Source: Collinsella aerofaciens
GTDB taxonomy: Bacteria > Actinomycetota > Coriobacteriia > Coriobacteriales > Coriobacteriaceae
Assembly: GCF_901212495.1 (NCBI RefSeq)
Contig: NZ_CAAKNY010000005.1
Coordinates: 1-31,770, forward strand
Direction of reading: 5' to 3'
DNA: 31,770 bases
The stretch's first letter is position 1. Every line of letters begins with the position of its first letter. Below, piece by piece: positions 15,559-22,742 of this stretch. The translations under genes and the position numbers were made by a program. Under the pieces are notes generated by a model. The model was not told the origin of the DNA and did not search any database. It saw only the letters and a list, made by a program, of their open reading frames with translations.

Positions 15559-16593
15559 TTAACGGGCGACGCGGGTGCCACCGTCGGCGGCGGATGCCAC
15601 AGCGGCGATCTCGTCGGCGGTCACCAGATTGGAATCGCCCTTGATGGTGAGCTTGAGGATCGAGGCAGCGATGGCGTAATTGACGGCGTCCTGCGGATCG
15701 AAGTCATTGATGAGGGCATGGACCAGGCCGGCGTTAAAAGCATCGCCGGCGGCAACGCCCTCGAGCACGTGCACGTCGTGAGCAGGGGAGAACCAGTGCT
15801 CGCCGCTCTCGGCGTCAAAGAGCATGCCCATCCAAATGGAGCGCTCGACGCAGGAGATGTTGCGGACGACCGAGGCGACTTTCTTGCAGCCGTACTCGGC
15901 ACAGATCTGACGGGCCATCTTGACGTAGGTGTCGCGCTCCTCGATGCCGTGGGCAAGAGAGCCGGAGACGCAGGTCATGCCGAGGCCGGCGGGTGCGTCC
16001 TCGTCGTTGGCGATGCAGATGTCGACGAGTGGCAGGAGCTCCTTCATGGTGGCCTGCGACTTCTCGGGCGACCACATCTTGCCGCGATAGTTCACATCGC
16101 AAACAGTGGTGATGCCCTTGGCGCGGCAGGCGGTGAGGGCATCCTTGCAGGCGGCGGCCATCTCGTCGGAGACAGCGGCCGTCACGCCGGAGAAGTAGAA
16201 GACATCGACACCCTTGAGGATCTCGTCCCAGTCAAAGACGTCGCGCTTGGCCATGTTGATGGCAGAGTACTTGCGGTCGTAGACGCAGCCGTTGCCGCGC
16301 TGCGAGGCGCCGACCTCAAACACATAGGAGCCAAGACGGTCGCCCTGGCGCACGACGCGCGAGGTATCGACGTCGTAGGCCTTCAGCGAACGCAGGGCGC
16401 ACTCGCCCAGACGGTTGGCCGGGACAACGGAGACGTAAGCTGCCTTGTCACCCTGGTAGGCCAGGGAAAGCGCGGTGTTGGCTTCGGCGCCGCCGTAGCG
16501 GACATCAAACTCGGTCGCCTGCTCAATGCGCAGATGGTCTTTGGGCGAGAGCCTCATCATGATCTCGCCGAAGGTAAGAACCGTTTTACCCAT
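15559..16593 (-). CDS. kdgK: 2-keto-3-deoxygluconate kinase (PfkB family)
   Basis: Cytoplasmic sugar kinase (344 aa) that phosphorylates 2-keto-3-deoxygluconate to KDPG. The PfkB/ribokinase fold is shown by the N-terminal substrate region (YGGAEANTALSLA, about 33-45) and the C-terminal ATP/anion-hole motif GVAAGDAFNAGL, holding the catalytic Asp. The motif reads VAAGD where DTTGAGD is more usual, a mild variant. ATG 16593 is preceded by AAGGAG about 10 nt away; the longer frame would run through the promoter palindromes. It forms a unit with eda downstream and diverges from the LacI-type regulator. Context (uxuA, eda) supports KDG as substrate. Confidence 0.9.
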   Translation of the reverse strand: MGKTVLTFGEIMMRLSPKDHLRIEQATEFDVRYGGAEANTALSLAYQGDKAAYVSVVPANRLGECALRSLKAYDVDTSRVVRQGDRLGSYVFEVGASQRGNGCVYDRKYSAINMAKRDVFDWDEILKGVDVFYFSGVTAAVSDEMAAACKDALTACRAKGITTVCDVNYRGKMWSPEKSQATMKELLPLVDICIANDEDAPAGLGMTCVSGSLAHGIEERDTYVKMARQICAEYGCKKVASVVRNISCVERSIWMGMLFDAESGEHWFSPAHDVHVLEGVAAGDAFNAGLVHALINDFDPQDAVNYAIAASILKLTIKGDSNLVTADEIAAVASAADGGTRVAR

Positions 16594-16628
16594 GGTCGCG
16601 CAGCTCCTTCTTACTCGTTCGTACACCT

Positions 16629-16657
16629 TTGATATGGCGTTGGCACGGAGGTGCCAA
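16629..16657 (-). promoter_or_regulatory. Predicted kdgK promoter
   Basis: Minus-strand -35 TTGGCA (16657-16652), 17-bp spacer, -10 TATCAA (16634-16629), about 36 bp from the start codon. The operator-like TTGGCAC...GTGCCAA dyad covers the -35 and spacer, which implies repression. Confidence 0.5.
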
Positions 16658-16694
16658 GATGGTAGGGTGCATCTTTGCACCTCAGTGCCAACGC
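16637..16694. promoter_or_regulatory. 58-bp inverted repeat made of two operator-like sites
   Basis: The arms GCGTTGGCAC, GAGGTGC and AAGATG are mirrored by CATCTT, GCACCTC and GTGCCAACGC around an 8-nt centre, so 23 of 25 arm positions pair. Each half is itself a dyad, TTGGCAC-N4-GTGCCAA at 16640-16657 and its slightly degenerate inverted copy at 16674-16691. It sits between kdgK and the lacI-type gene and overlaps the kdgK promoter. The binding protein is unknown. Confidence 0.75.
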
Positions 16695-16698
16695 TTGC

Positions 16699-16726
16699 CG
16701 AAATCGGTTTACGAAATCGGTTTCGT
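16699..16726. promoter_or_regulatory. Tandem LacI-type operators
   Basis: CGAAATCGGTTTA (from 16699) and ACGAAATCGGTTTCGT (16711-16726) lie head to tail. The second is a 16-bp dyad with a central CG, typical of LacI-family sites. They precede the lacI-type gene and probably serve autoregulation. Confidence 0.6.
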
Positions 16727-16731
16727 TTCGA

Positions 16732-16754
16732 GTTGTAGTATACTCACCTACAAC
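16732..16754. repeat. Inverted repeat around a -10-like element
   Basis: GTTGTAG (16732-16738) and CTACAAC (16748-16754) flank TATACT (16739-16744), a plausible -10 of the lacI-type gene. It may be an additional operator or a hairpin in the 5' leader. Confidence 0.5.
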
Positions 16755-16828
16755 GTTTTGCAAGCGAGATTTTTAAAAAAATGCCTAAAATGGCTCAGGC
16801 TGCTGACAATTGGGAAACGGGGTGCGCC

Positions 16829-17851
16829 ATGGCGCAGATGAGGATTAAGGACATTGCCGCCGAGGCGGGCGTGAGCCCGGCCACGGTCTCGCGCTATCTC
16901 AACAACCGCCCCGGGCAGATGACCGAGGAAACCCGTGCCCGCATTGCCGAGGTCATCGAGCGCACCGGCTATCGCCCGCGTGCCGCCGCGCGCAATCTGC
17001 GCAGCTCGCGCACCAACCTCATCGGCGTTATCTTGGCCGACATCGCCAACCCGTTCTCCAGCGCCATGCTCGAAGGGCTTTCCGCCAGCGCCGCCGCGCG
17101 CGGCTGCTCGCTCATGACGGCCATTAGCGGCAACGATCCCGCTAAGGAAGCAGAGTCGCTCACCAGGCTTATCGATGCCGGCGTGGACGGCCTGGTCGTC
17201 AATACCTGCGGAGGCAACGACAAGGCGATCGCCGCGGCCGCGGGGCGCCTGCCCGTTGTGCTGCTCGACCGCGATGTTGCCGCCGGTGGCATCGATCTGG
17301 TGACCTCTAACAACCGCGAGCTGGTTGCCGGCCTGGTAGGCGCCTTGGCCGCTGCTGGCAGCGAGCGCCTGTGCCTGCTCACCGAGGCAAGCGACGACAG
17401 CCCCGTGCGTCGCGAGCGCGCCGAAGCGTTTGCCGACGAGCTCTCGCGCCGCGGCCTGGCCGGCGAGGTCGTCACCCTGGCCGACGGTGGCGCCACGGGT
17501 GTCAGTCGCCTGGACGAGACCATCCGCGGCTATGCGGGTAAAAAGCTCGGCCTCATTGCCGTCAACGGCCTGGTCTTTCTGCGCCTGACCGAGACGCTGG
17601 CACAGCTGGGACCCTCGTTGCCGGCGGGTCTCAAGATCGCGACGTTTGACGATTACCCCTGGAACCACGTGCTCTTTGGCGGCGTGACCACGGCCGCGCA
17701 AGACACCCTCACCATTGCCGAGCGCGTAGTCGAGCTTCTCTCCGAGCGCATCGACGTCGTTACCACTACGGTGGGCGATGCCGCAAAGCTCACCTCCAAG
17801 CGCATCGAGGTCCCCGGCCACATCGAACACCGCGCCTCGACCTCACGCTAG
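16829..17851 (+). CDS. LacI-family transcriptional regulator (KdgR-like by context)
   Basis: Repressor-type regulator (340 aa). The N-terminal LacI helix-turn-helix and hinge (about 5-60) contain IKDIAAEAGVSPATVSRYLNN. The periplasmic-binding-protein-like effector domain follows (NLIGVILADIANPFSSAM onwards). I prefer the ATG at 16829 (MAQMRIKDI) over one at 16781, because the extra residues are unlike the family and that earlier start has no ribosome-binding site. A GGGG-containing stretch precedes 16829. It diverges from kdgK-eda with operator-like repeats between, so control of the KDG branch is likely. The effector could be KDG or KDPG, which is inference. Its stop is 42 bp before a toxin-antitoxin pair. 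Confidence 0.9.
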   Translation: MAQMRIKDIAAEAGVSPATVSRYLNNRPGQMTEETRARIAEVIERTGYRPRAAARNLRSSRTNLIGVILADIANPFSSAMLEGLSASAAARGCSLMTAISGNDPAKEAESLTRLIDAGVDGLVVNTCGGNDKAIAAAAGRLPVVLLDRDVAAGGIDLVTSNNRELVAGLVGALAAAGSERLCLLTEASDDSPVRRERAEAFADELSRRGLAGEVVTLADGGATGVSRLDETIRGYAGKKLGLIAVNGLVFLRLTETLAQLGPSLPAGLKIATFDDYPWNHVLFGGVTTAAQDTLTIAERVVELLSERIDVVTTTVGDAAKLTSKRIEVPGHIEHRASTSR

Positions 17852-17854
17852 TAT

Positions 17855-17882
17855 GTATGATAATATATAGACAATGTCATAC
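17855..17882. promoter_or_regulatory. Inverted repeat, probable toxin-antitoxin operator
   Basis: GTATGA (17855-17860) and TCATAC (17877-17882) enclose an AT-rich stretch with TAATATATAG, directly before an AGGAGG ribosome-binding site. Position suggests promoter plus autoregulatory site of the MNT/HEPN pair. Confidence 0.55.
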
Positions 17883-17893
17883 AGGAGGTATCC

Positions 17894-18388
17894 ATGACTG
17901 CGTCTGTGCTGAGTGTGCGAGTGGACTCGTCAATTAAAGACTCATTTGCCGAGCTGTGCGAAGAACTTGGCATGACTTCGTCTGTTGCGGTCAATATGTT
18001 TATGAGACAGATGCTGCGCGAGCGTTCGCTGCCGTTTGTTCCTTCACTTGGTAAAAGCTATGCGAGCGAAAGCGCCTCGGCGGGTATTTTGGACCCTGCT
18101 CAGATTGAGTCCGCCGTTCGCGAGGCGGCCAGTCAAATCCCCGCCATCAAATCCGTGATTCTTTTTGGCTCGTATGCCCGTGGCGAGGCGCATGCCGATA
18201 GTGATATTGACTTGCGTCTCGAAGTCGATCGTGAGCAGGGATTTGGTCTTTTCGCGCTGTCGGCGTTTGGCGAGGCGGTGCGCAAAGAAACCGGGAGGCA
18301 GGTCGACCTTGTCTCGAGTGACTATCTTGATGACGATTTTGCCGCGGTAATCGAGCGCGAAGGAATGGTCCTTTATGATCGCGCGTAA
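17894..18388 (+). CDS. MNT-type antitoxin fused to a RelB/DinJ-like N-terminal domain
   Basis: A 164-aa two-part protein. Residues 1-50 (SVRVDSSIKDSFAELCEELG, then MTSSVAVNMFMRQM) read like a RelB/DinJ ribbon-helix-helix antitoxin domain. Residues about 70-164 are a minimal nucleotidyltransferase (MNT) with FGSYARGEAHADSDIDL (91-107), acidic residues Asp103/Asp105 and a third at Asp138. MntA proteins neutralise HepT toxins by adding AMP to a tyrosine. The AGGAGG site 6 nt before ATG 17894 is strong, and the stop overlaps the toxin start by 14 bp. The fused DNA-binding part could provide operon autoregulation, normally absent from MntA. Base composition is more AT-rich than its neighbours, consistent with acquisition. 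Confidence 0.85.
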   Translation: MTASVLSVRVDSSIKDSFAELCEELGMTSSVAVNMFMRQMLRERSLPFVPSLGKSYASESASAGILDPAQIESAVREAASQIPAIKSVILFGSYARGEAHADSDIDLRLEVDREQGFGLFALSAFGEAVRKETGRQVDLVSSDYLDDDFAAVIEREGMVLYDRA

Positions 18389-18722
18389 GTCAGATAGCCT
18401 TCGCGCCCAAGAGGTTTTGGAAGCCATCTTTGAAATGAACGAGCGCATCAAGGCTTTTGATATCACTGAGGACCAGTTTCTGCATGCGAATGACGTGCGG
18501 ACGAGGGCGTTGGCGGACTCCCTTTTGATGTGTGCGCTTAGAGTGACGGAAGAAGCGGGCAAGCTGTCGGAACGCTCGCAGCGGCTTCATCCCGAAATTG
18601 AGTGGCGTGGAATTATCGGCATGAGAAATTATCTTGCGCATGATTACGGCAATGTCGACCGCTCGGTTGTTTGGGATGCAGTGACGATGGAGTTCCCTGC
18701 GCTGGAACGAGCCTGTAGGTAA
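18375..18722 (+). CDS. hepT: HepT-like HEPN-domain toxin
   Basis: A 115-aa all-helical HEPN protein, partner of the preceding MNT protein. The RNase motif R-X4-H-X-Y is present as Arg84, His89, Tyr91 (RNYLAHDY). The tyrosine is the known AMPylation target in characterised HepT/MntA pairs, where the free toxin cleaves RNA. ATG 18375 lies inside the end of the antitoxin gene with AAGGAAT upstream, so translation is coupled. The pair stands alone between a regulator and a glutamine-synthetase-like gene, like a small inserted cargo. Confidence 0.88.
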   Translation: MIARKSDSLRAQEVLEAIFEMNERIKAFDITEDQFLHANDVRTRALADSLLMCALRVTEEAGKLSERSQRLHPEIEWRGIIGMRNYLAHDYGNVDRSVVWDAVTMEFPALERACR

Positions 18723-18798
18723 ATTGTCTCCGAATCCGAGCGATAGTTACTTGCCACACCTGCCTGTTCGCACACGTTTTTTGAGCGCTTGATACGCT

Positions 18799-18814
18799 TT
18801 AACCCTGCGGAAAC
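18799..18814 (+). promoter_or_regulatory. Possible GlnR half-box upstream of the glutamine-synthetase-like gene
   Basis: TTAAC-N6-GAAAC fits the spacing of the actinobacterial GlnR half-box (gTnAC-N6-GAAAC) except for its first base. A second half-box at the expected distance is not clear. Two CTGCGATA repeats follow at 18821 and 18833. Confidence 0.35.
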
Positions 18815-18879
18815 ATTTTTCTGCGATAGTATCTGCGATATAGACCAGTCGAAACCCGCCCGAAAGAAAGGGGAGCGAC

Positions 18880-20217
18880 ATGAACCAGCAGAACATCGAT
18901 TACGTACTCCGCTCCGTAGAGCAGCGTGACATCCGCTTTGTGCGTCTGTGGTTTGTCGACATTCTCGGCCGCCTCAAAAACTTTGCCATCAGCCCCGAGG
19001 ACCTCGAGGTCGCTTTTGAGGAGGGTATTGGCTTTGACGGCTCCGCCATCGAGGGCTTTGCCACGCCCGAGGAAGCCGACATGCTCGCGTTCCCCGACGC
19101 CTCGACCTTCCAGATCCTACCGTGGCGTCCGAGCCATAACGGCGTTGCCCGCGTGTTCTGCGATGTGTGCACCCCCGACCGCAAGCCCTTCGCCGGCGAT
19201 CCGCGCGATGCGTTGCGCCGCATGTTCTATAAGGCCGAGAAGGCCGGCTACCTGCTCAACGTGGGCGCCGAGCTGGAGTACTATTACTTCCCCGACGAGC
19301 ATACGCCCGAGCCGCTCGACAACGTGGGTTACTTTGACCTTTCGGTGAGCGATGCCGCCCGCGACCTGCGCCGCAACACGGTCCTCACGCTCGAGAAAAT
19401 GTCCGTGCCCGTGGAGTACACCTTCCACGCCGCCGGTCGCTCGCAGCACGGCATGAGCCTGCGCCATGCCGAGGCCCTGAGCATGTCCGACGCCATCACC
19501 ACGGCCAAACTCATCATTAAGCAGCAGGCCTACGAGAGCGGTTGCCACGCCTCCTTTATGCCCAAGCCGTTGGCGGGCGAGGACGGCAGTGCTATGTTCC
19601 TGTGCCAGTCGCTGTTCGACCACGACGGCAACAACGTCTTTTGGGGCGAGGGCGACGAGAAGTACCACCTCTCCGATATCGCCAAGCACTACATGGCCGG
19701 CATCCTGGCGCATGCCCGCGAGATCAGCGCCATCACCAACCCTACGGTCAACTCGTACAAGCGCATTACTACCGGCGGCGACTCCGTGCCGCAGTACGCC
19801 ACGTGGGGCCTGCGCAACCGCGCGAGCATGATCCGCATTCCGGTCTACAAGCCCGGCAAGCAGCTGTCCACGCGCATCGAGCTTCGCAGCCCCGACCCCA
19901 TGGCCAATCCGTACCTGGTCAACGCCGTCACGCTGGCGGCCGGACTCGACGGCATCGAACGCAAGCTGGAGCTCCCGCCCGAGGCCACGGCCGAGACGCT
20001 CAAGCTCACCGACCGCCAGATGCTCGAGGCCGGCTACACGCCGCTGCCGCGCTCGCTTAAAGAGGCACTCGACGTCTTTGAGGACTCGCAGTTTATGAAG
20101 GATGCCCTCGGCGAGCACATCCACGGCTTCTTCCTTAAAAAGAAGCGCGACGAGTGGCATAAGTTTGAGTCCACGATCACCGAGTGGGAGATCAAGCATT
20201 ATCTGGCGAACTCCTAA
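18880..20217 (+). CDS. Glutamine synthetase I-like protein with substituted metal-ligand residues
   Basis: A 445-aa protein with the full GSI fold. The beta-Grasp N-domain (to about 100) holds FDGSAIEGF, and the catalytic domain has ELEYYYF (Glu131, Glu133), FMPKP, NPTVNSYKR and TRIELRSPDP (Glu334). It aligns without gaps to B. subtilis-type enzymes, as I recall that sequence. However, the normal HHEVAPGQHEID block reads FHAAGRSQHGMS, so both metal-binding Glu are Ala184 and Gly191. The normal GSGMH block reads GSAMF, so the His is Phe240. The flap Glu region reads GGDSVP. Ordinary glutamine synthesis is therefore doubtful; a regulatory pseudoenzyme or a different ligase is possible. The start has GGGAG before ATG 18880. 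A GlnR-like regulator follows. Confidence 0.85.
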   Translation: MNQQNIDYVLRSVEQRDIRFVRLWFVDILGRLKNFAISPEDLEVAFEEGIGFDGSAIEGFATPEEADMLAFPDASTFQILPWRPSHNGVARVFCDVCTPDRKPFAGDPRDALRRMFYKAEKAGYLLNVGAELEYYYFPDEHTPEPLDNVGYFDLSVSDAARDLRRNTVLTLEKMSVPVEYTFHAAGRSQHGMSLRHAEALSMSDAITTAKLIIKQQAYESGCHASFMPKPLAGEDGSAMFLCQSLFDHDGNNVFWGEGDEKYHLSDIAKHYMAGILAHAREISAITNPTVNSYKRITTGGDSVPQYATWGLRNRASMIRIPVYKPGKQLSTRIELRSPDPMANPYLVNAVTLAAGLDGIERKLELPPEATAETLKLTDRQMLEAGYTPLPRSLKEALDVFEDSQFMKDALGEHIHGFFLKKKRDEWHKFESTITEWEIKHYLANS

Positions 20218-20267
20218 TCGCGCTGGCTTGTTCCAGTACGATTGAGCTCATTTCTTTGGAGGCCGAT

Positions 20268-20930
20268 ATGTCCGAAAAGAGTGCCCTGTTCATGGCGCGC
20301 ACGACGCGCTTCCACGAGTTTGCCCGCAGCTTGACGACCACCCTGGGCGTCGAGGTGAGTCTGGCCACTCCCGATTCGCCGACTGCGGCGCACGACTTTG
20401 ACCTGCTGATCCTCGATTCCGATGGCATCCGCAGCGACCGCATCGATCAGATTGCCAAGTGGCTTGACGATCGCGGCGGTGTCCCCATGCTGGTGATTGT
20501 CGACGACGAGGCGCTCGGTACCTTGCGCCTGCCCAATCACGCGCATGCCGACTTTGTATGCCCAACGGCGACGCCCAACGAGCTCAAGGCCCGCGCGCAG
20601 CGCCTGATGGGCGAGGAGGAGACCGTCACCGCCGATGATGTGCTCAACATCGATAACCTCGAGATCAACTTGGCCACCTACCAGGTGACGCTCGATAACG
20701 AGCCAATCGACCTGACGCTGATGGAGTACTCGCTGCTGAGCTTTTTGGCGACGCATCCCAACCGCGCCTACAGCCGCGAGGTGCTGCTGCACCGCGTGTG
20801 GGGCTTTGAGTACTGCGGCGGCACGCGCACCGTCGACGTGCACATCCGACGCATCCGCTCCAAGGTGGGCCCGCAGATCGCGGCGCACATCACCACCGTC
20901 CGCGGCGTTGGCTATCTGTTTAAGGACTAG
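20268..20930 (+). CDS. GlnR-like orphan OmpR-family regulator
   Basis: A 220-aa regulator with an atypical receiver domain (about 5-115) and a C-terminal OmpR/PhoB winged helix (about 125-220; EYSLLSFLATHPNRAYSREVLL, then TVDVHIRRIRSKVG). The receiver keeps an Asp-rich LILDSDG but lacks the usual Thr/Ser and the Lys-Pro of the phosphorylation pocket (CPTATPNEL instead). Actinobacterial GlnR, the global nitrogen regulator, has the same layout and also works without a sensor kinase. No histidine kinase gene lies nearby. ATG 20268 has TTGGAGG upstream; it is 50 bp after the glutamine-synthetase-like gene and probably co-transcribed. Nitrogen control is inferred from context. Confidence 0.8.
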   Translation: MSEKSALFMARTTRFHEFARSLTTTLGVEVSLATPDSPTAAHDFDLLILDSDGIRSDRIDQIAKWLDDRGGVPMLVIVDDEALGTLRLPNHAHADFVCPTATPNELKARAQRLMGEEETVTADDVLNIDNLEINLATYQVTLDNEPIDLTLMEYSLLSFLATHPNRAYSREVLLHRVWGFEYCGGTRTVDVHIRRIRSKVGPQIAAHITTVRGVGYLFKD

Positions 20931-21084
20931 ATTTCCACCGCAAGGGGGCAGGCATCGTTGTGGTGGTTTTGACGCAGGTGTGGATTCCTTTCGGGCCTGC
21001 AACAGAACTTAAGCCTTCCTAAAAGATTGCGTTCTCATACACGTGCACCCGCATATTGGGGTACAACTCAACATGAACAATGAT

Positions 21085-21108
21085 GGCCCGCCACATGTTT
21101 GGCGGGCC
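21085..21108 (+). terminator. Hairpin upstream of the HtrA gene
   Basis: GGCCCGCC (21085-21092) pairs with GGCGGGCC (21101-21108) around an 8-nt loop, followed by TTTGGTTATTT. It could terminate the preceding regulator transcript. It ends only 13 bp before the HtrA ribosome-binding site, so if the htrA promoter lies upstream it would sit in that gene's leader. Confidence 0.55.
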
Positions 21109-21137
21109 TTTGGTTATTTGACGAAAGGATCGCAGCT

Positions 21138-22604
21138 ATGAGCGAGAACGATTCCCAGCGTCCCCAGGATGTTGGCAATGCCGGCGAGACTCAGCAGCAG
21201 CCGCGCGTGCAGGTGGAGTCGACGCCTGCCGACAGCAACATTCCCTATGTGCAGGCCTACGACACGCAGACCGGCCAGCCGCTGGACAGTCAGCAGGTTG
21301 TAAACAAGCACACGGTGGTCAAGACCAAGACCAAAAAGCTGCCGATCTTTATTACGGCGCTTGCCGGTTGTGCCTGCGGTGCCCTGCTGGTCATCGCGCT
21401 CATTATGAGCGGCACGCTCAACATTGGTGGCGGAAAGAACGCCGTGACGGCGGGTGCTTCGGGTTCGTCGACGCAAAAGATTTCGATCGACTCCGAGGAC
21501 ACCACGCTGGCCGAGGCCGTTTCTGCCAAGGCGCTGCCCTCCGTGGTCTCCATTACCGCCACTTCGAGCGGTAGCCAGAATGGCTCGCTTTCGCAGTCTG
21601 CTGATGAGTCGGATAGCTCGGGCAGCGTCGGTTCGGGCGTGGTGCTCGATACCGCAGGCCACATCCTCACCAACAACCACGTGGTCGATGGTTACGACCA
21701 GTACGTGGTGACCATGGACGACGGTACCACCTACGAGGCCGAGTTTGTGGGCAACGATGCCTCGAGCGACCTGGCCGTCATCAAGCTCAAGGATGCAGAC
21801 GCCTCCAAGCTCACGCCGATTGAGATTGGTGATTCCTCCAAGCTCAACGTTGGCGAGTGGGTCATGGCCATTGGTTCGCCGTTCGGCAACGAGCAGTCTG
21901 TCTCCACGGGTATTGTGTCAGCGCTCTATCGCTCCACGGCCATGAGCTCTACCAGCGGCAACACCATCTACGCCAACATGATCCAGACCGATGCTGCCAT
22001 CAACCCGGGCAACTCCGGCGGCGCGCTCGTTAACGACAATGGTGAGCTGGTTGGCATCAACTCGCTTATCGAGAGCTATTCGGGCTCCAGCTCGGGTGTG
22101 GGCTTTGCTATTCCCGTTGACTACGCCAAGAACATTGCCGACCAGATCATCGACGGCAAGACGCCGGTGCATCCGTACCTGGGCGCCACGCTTTCGAGCG
22201 TCAACGCGCTCAACGCCCGCACCAACAAGCTGAGCACCGATAGTGGCGCGTATGTGGCGAGCGTCGTCGAGGATGGCCCCGCCGCCAAGGCCGGTATCCA
22301 GGAGGGCGACGTCATCACCAAGCTGGGCGACGACGAGATCACGAGCGCCGACGGCCTGATCATCGCGCTGAGCAGCCACGAGGTGGGCGAGAAGGTCGAG
22401 ATCACGCTCATGCGCGGCAAGGAAGAGAAAAAGGTCACCGTCGAGCTGGGTTCCGATGAGAAGCTGCAGAACCAGCAGCAGGACGACAGCGCGACCGACA
22501 CCGGCAACGGCGGCATCACCGATGAGCAGCTGCGCCAGTACCTAGAGGAACTGCTGGGCAAGCAAGGGCAGGGCCAGAGTCAAGGCTACGGCCAGGGTTA
22601 CTAA
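21138..22604 (+). CDS. htrA: HtrA/DegP-type trypsin-like serine protease with PDZ domain
   Basis: Membrane-anchored quality-control protease (488 aa). A cytoplasmic N-terminal tail of about 66 residues is followed by one membrane span (about 69-91), a Ser-rich linker, a trypsin-like domain (about 120-340), a PDZ domain (about 345-438) and a Gln/Gly-rich tail (QGQGQSQGYGQGY). The catalytic triad is His181 (LTNNHVVDG), Asp211 (SSDLAVIKL) and Ser293 (NPGNSGGAL). It degrades or refolds damaged exported proteins outside the membrane. ATG 21138 is preceded by GAAAGGAT. It stands alone between a hairpin and a strong terminator. Confidence 0.95.
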   Translation: MSENDSQRPQDVGNAGETQQQPRVQVESTPADSNIPYVQAYDTQTGQPLDSQQVVNKHTVVKTKTKKLPIFITALAGCACGALLVIALIMSGTLNIGGGKNAVTAGASGSSTQKISIDSEDTTLAEAVSAKALPSVVSITATSSGSQNGSLSQSADESDSSGSVGSGVVLDTAGHILTNNHVVDGYDQYVVTMDDGTTYEAEFVGNDASSDLAVIKLKDADASKLTPIEIGDSSKLNVGEWVMAIGSPFGNEQSVSTGIVSALYRSTAMSSTSGNTIYANMIQTDAAINPGNSGGALVNDNGELVGINSLIESYSGSSSGVGFAIPVDYAKNIADQIIDGKTPVHPYLGATLSSVNALNARTNKLSTDSGAYVASVVEDGPAAKAGIQEGDVITKLGDDEITSADGLIIALSSHEVGEKVEITLMRGKEEKKVTVELGSDEKLQNQQQDDSATDTGNGGITDEQLRQYLEELLGKQGQGQSQGYGQGY

Positions 22605-22630
22605 CGAGCCACTCCACACATATCGAAGCC

Positions 22631-22675
22631 AGAGGGGGCTGTCCCGCCAACGCGGGACAGCCCCCTCTTTTCTTA
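22631..22675 (+). terminator. Strong terminator after htrA
   Basis: A perfect 17-bp stem (AGAGGGGGCTGTCCCGC at 22631-22647, complement at 22652-22668) with a CAAC loop, followed by TTTCTTA. Confidence 0.92.
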
Positions 22676-22742
22676 TTGATCCGTTGGGAACGGAGGAAAA
22701 CGGATCACATGGAGCTGACAAGAGGCCTGGTTCGGAATGGTC

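Noticed and set aside
15343..16632. Plus-strand open frame opposite kdgK crossing the hairpin array
   Set aside because: It covers kdgK, whose kinase motifs are on the minus strand, and non-coding hairpins.
16640..16657. Resemblance of TTGGCAC...TGC to a sigma-54 promoter
   Set aside because: The distance between the GG and GC elements is one base short, and the symmetry is better explained as an operator dyad.
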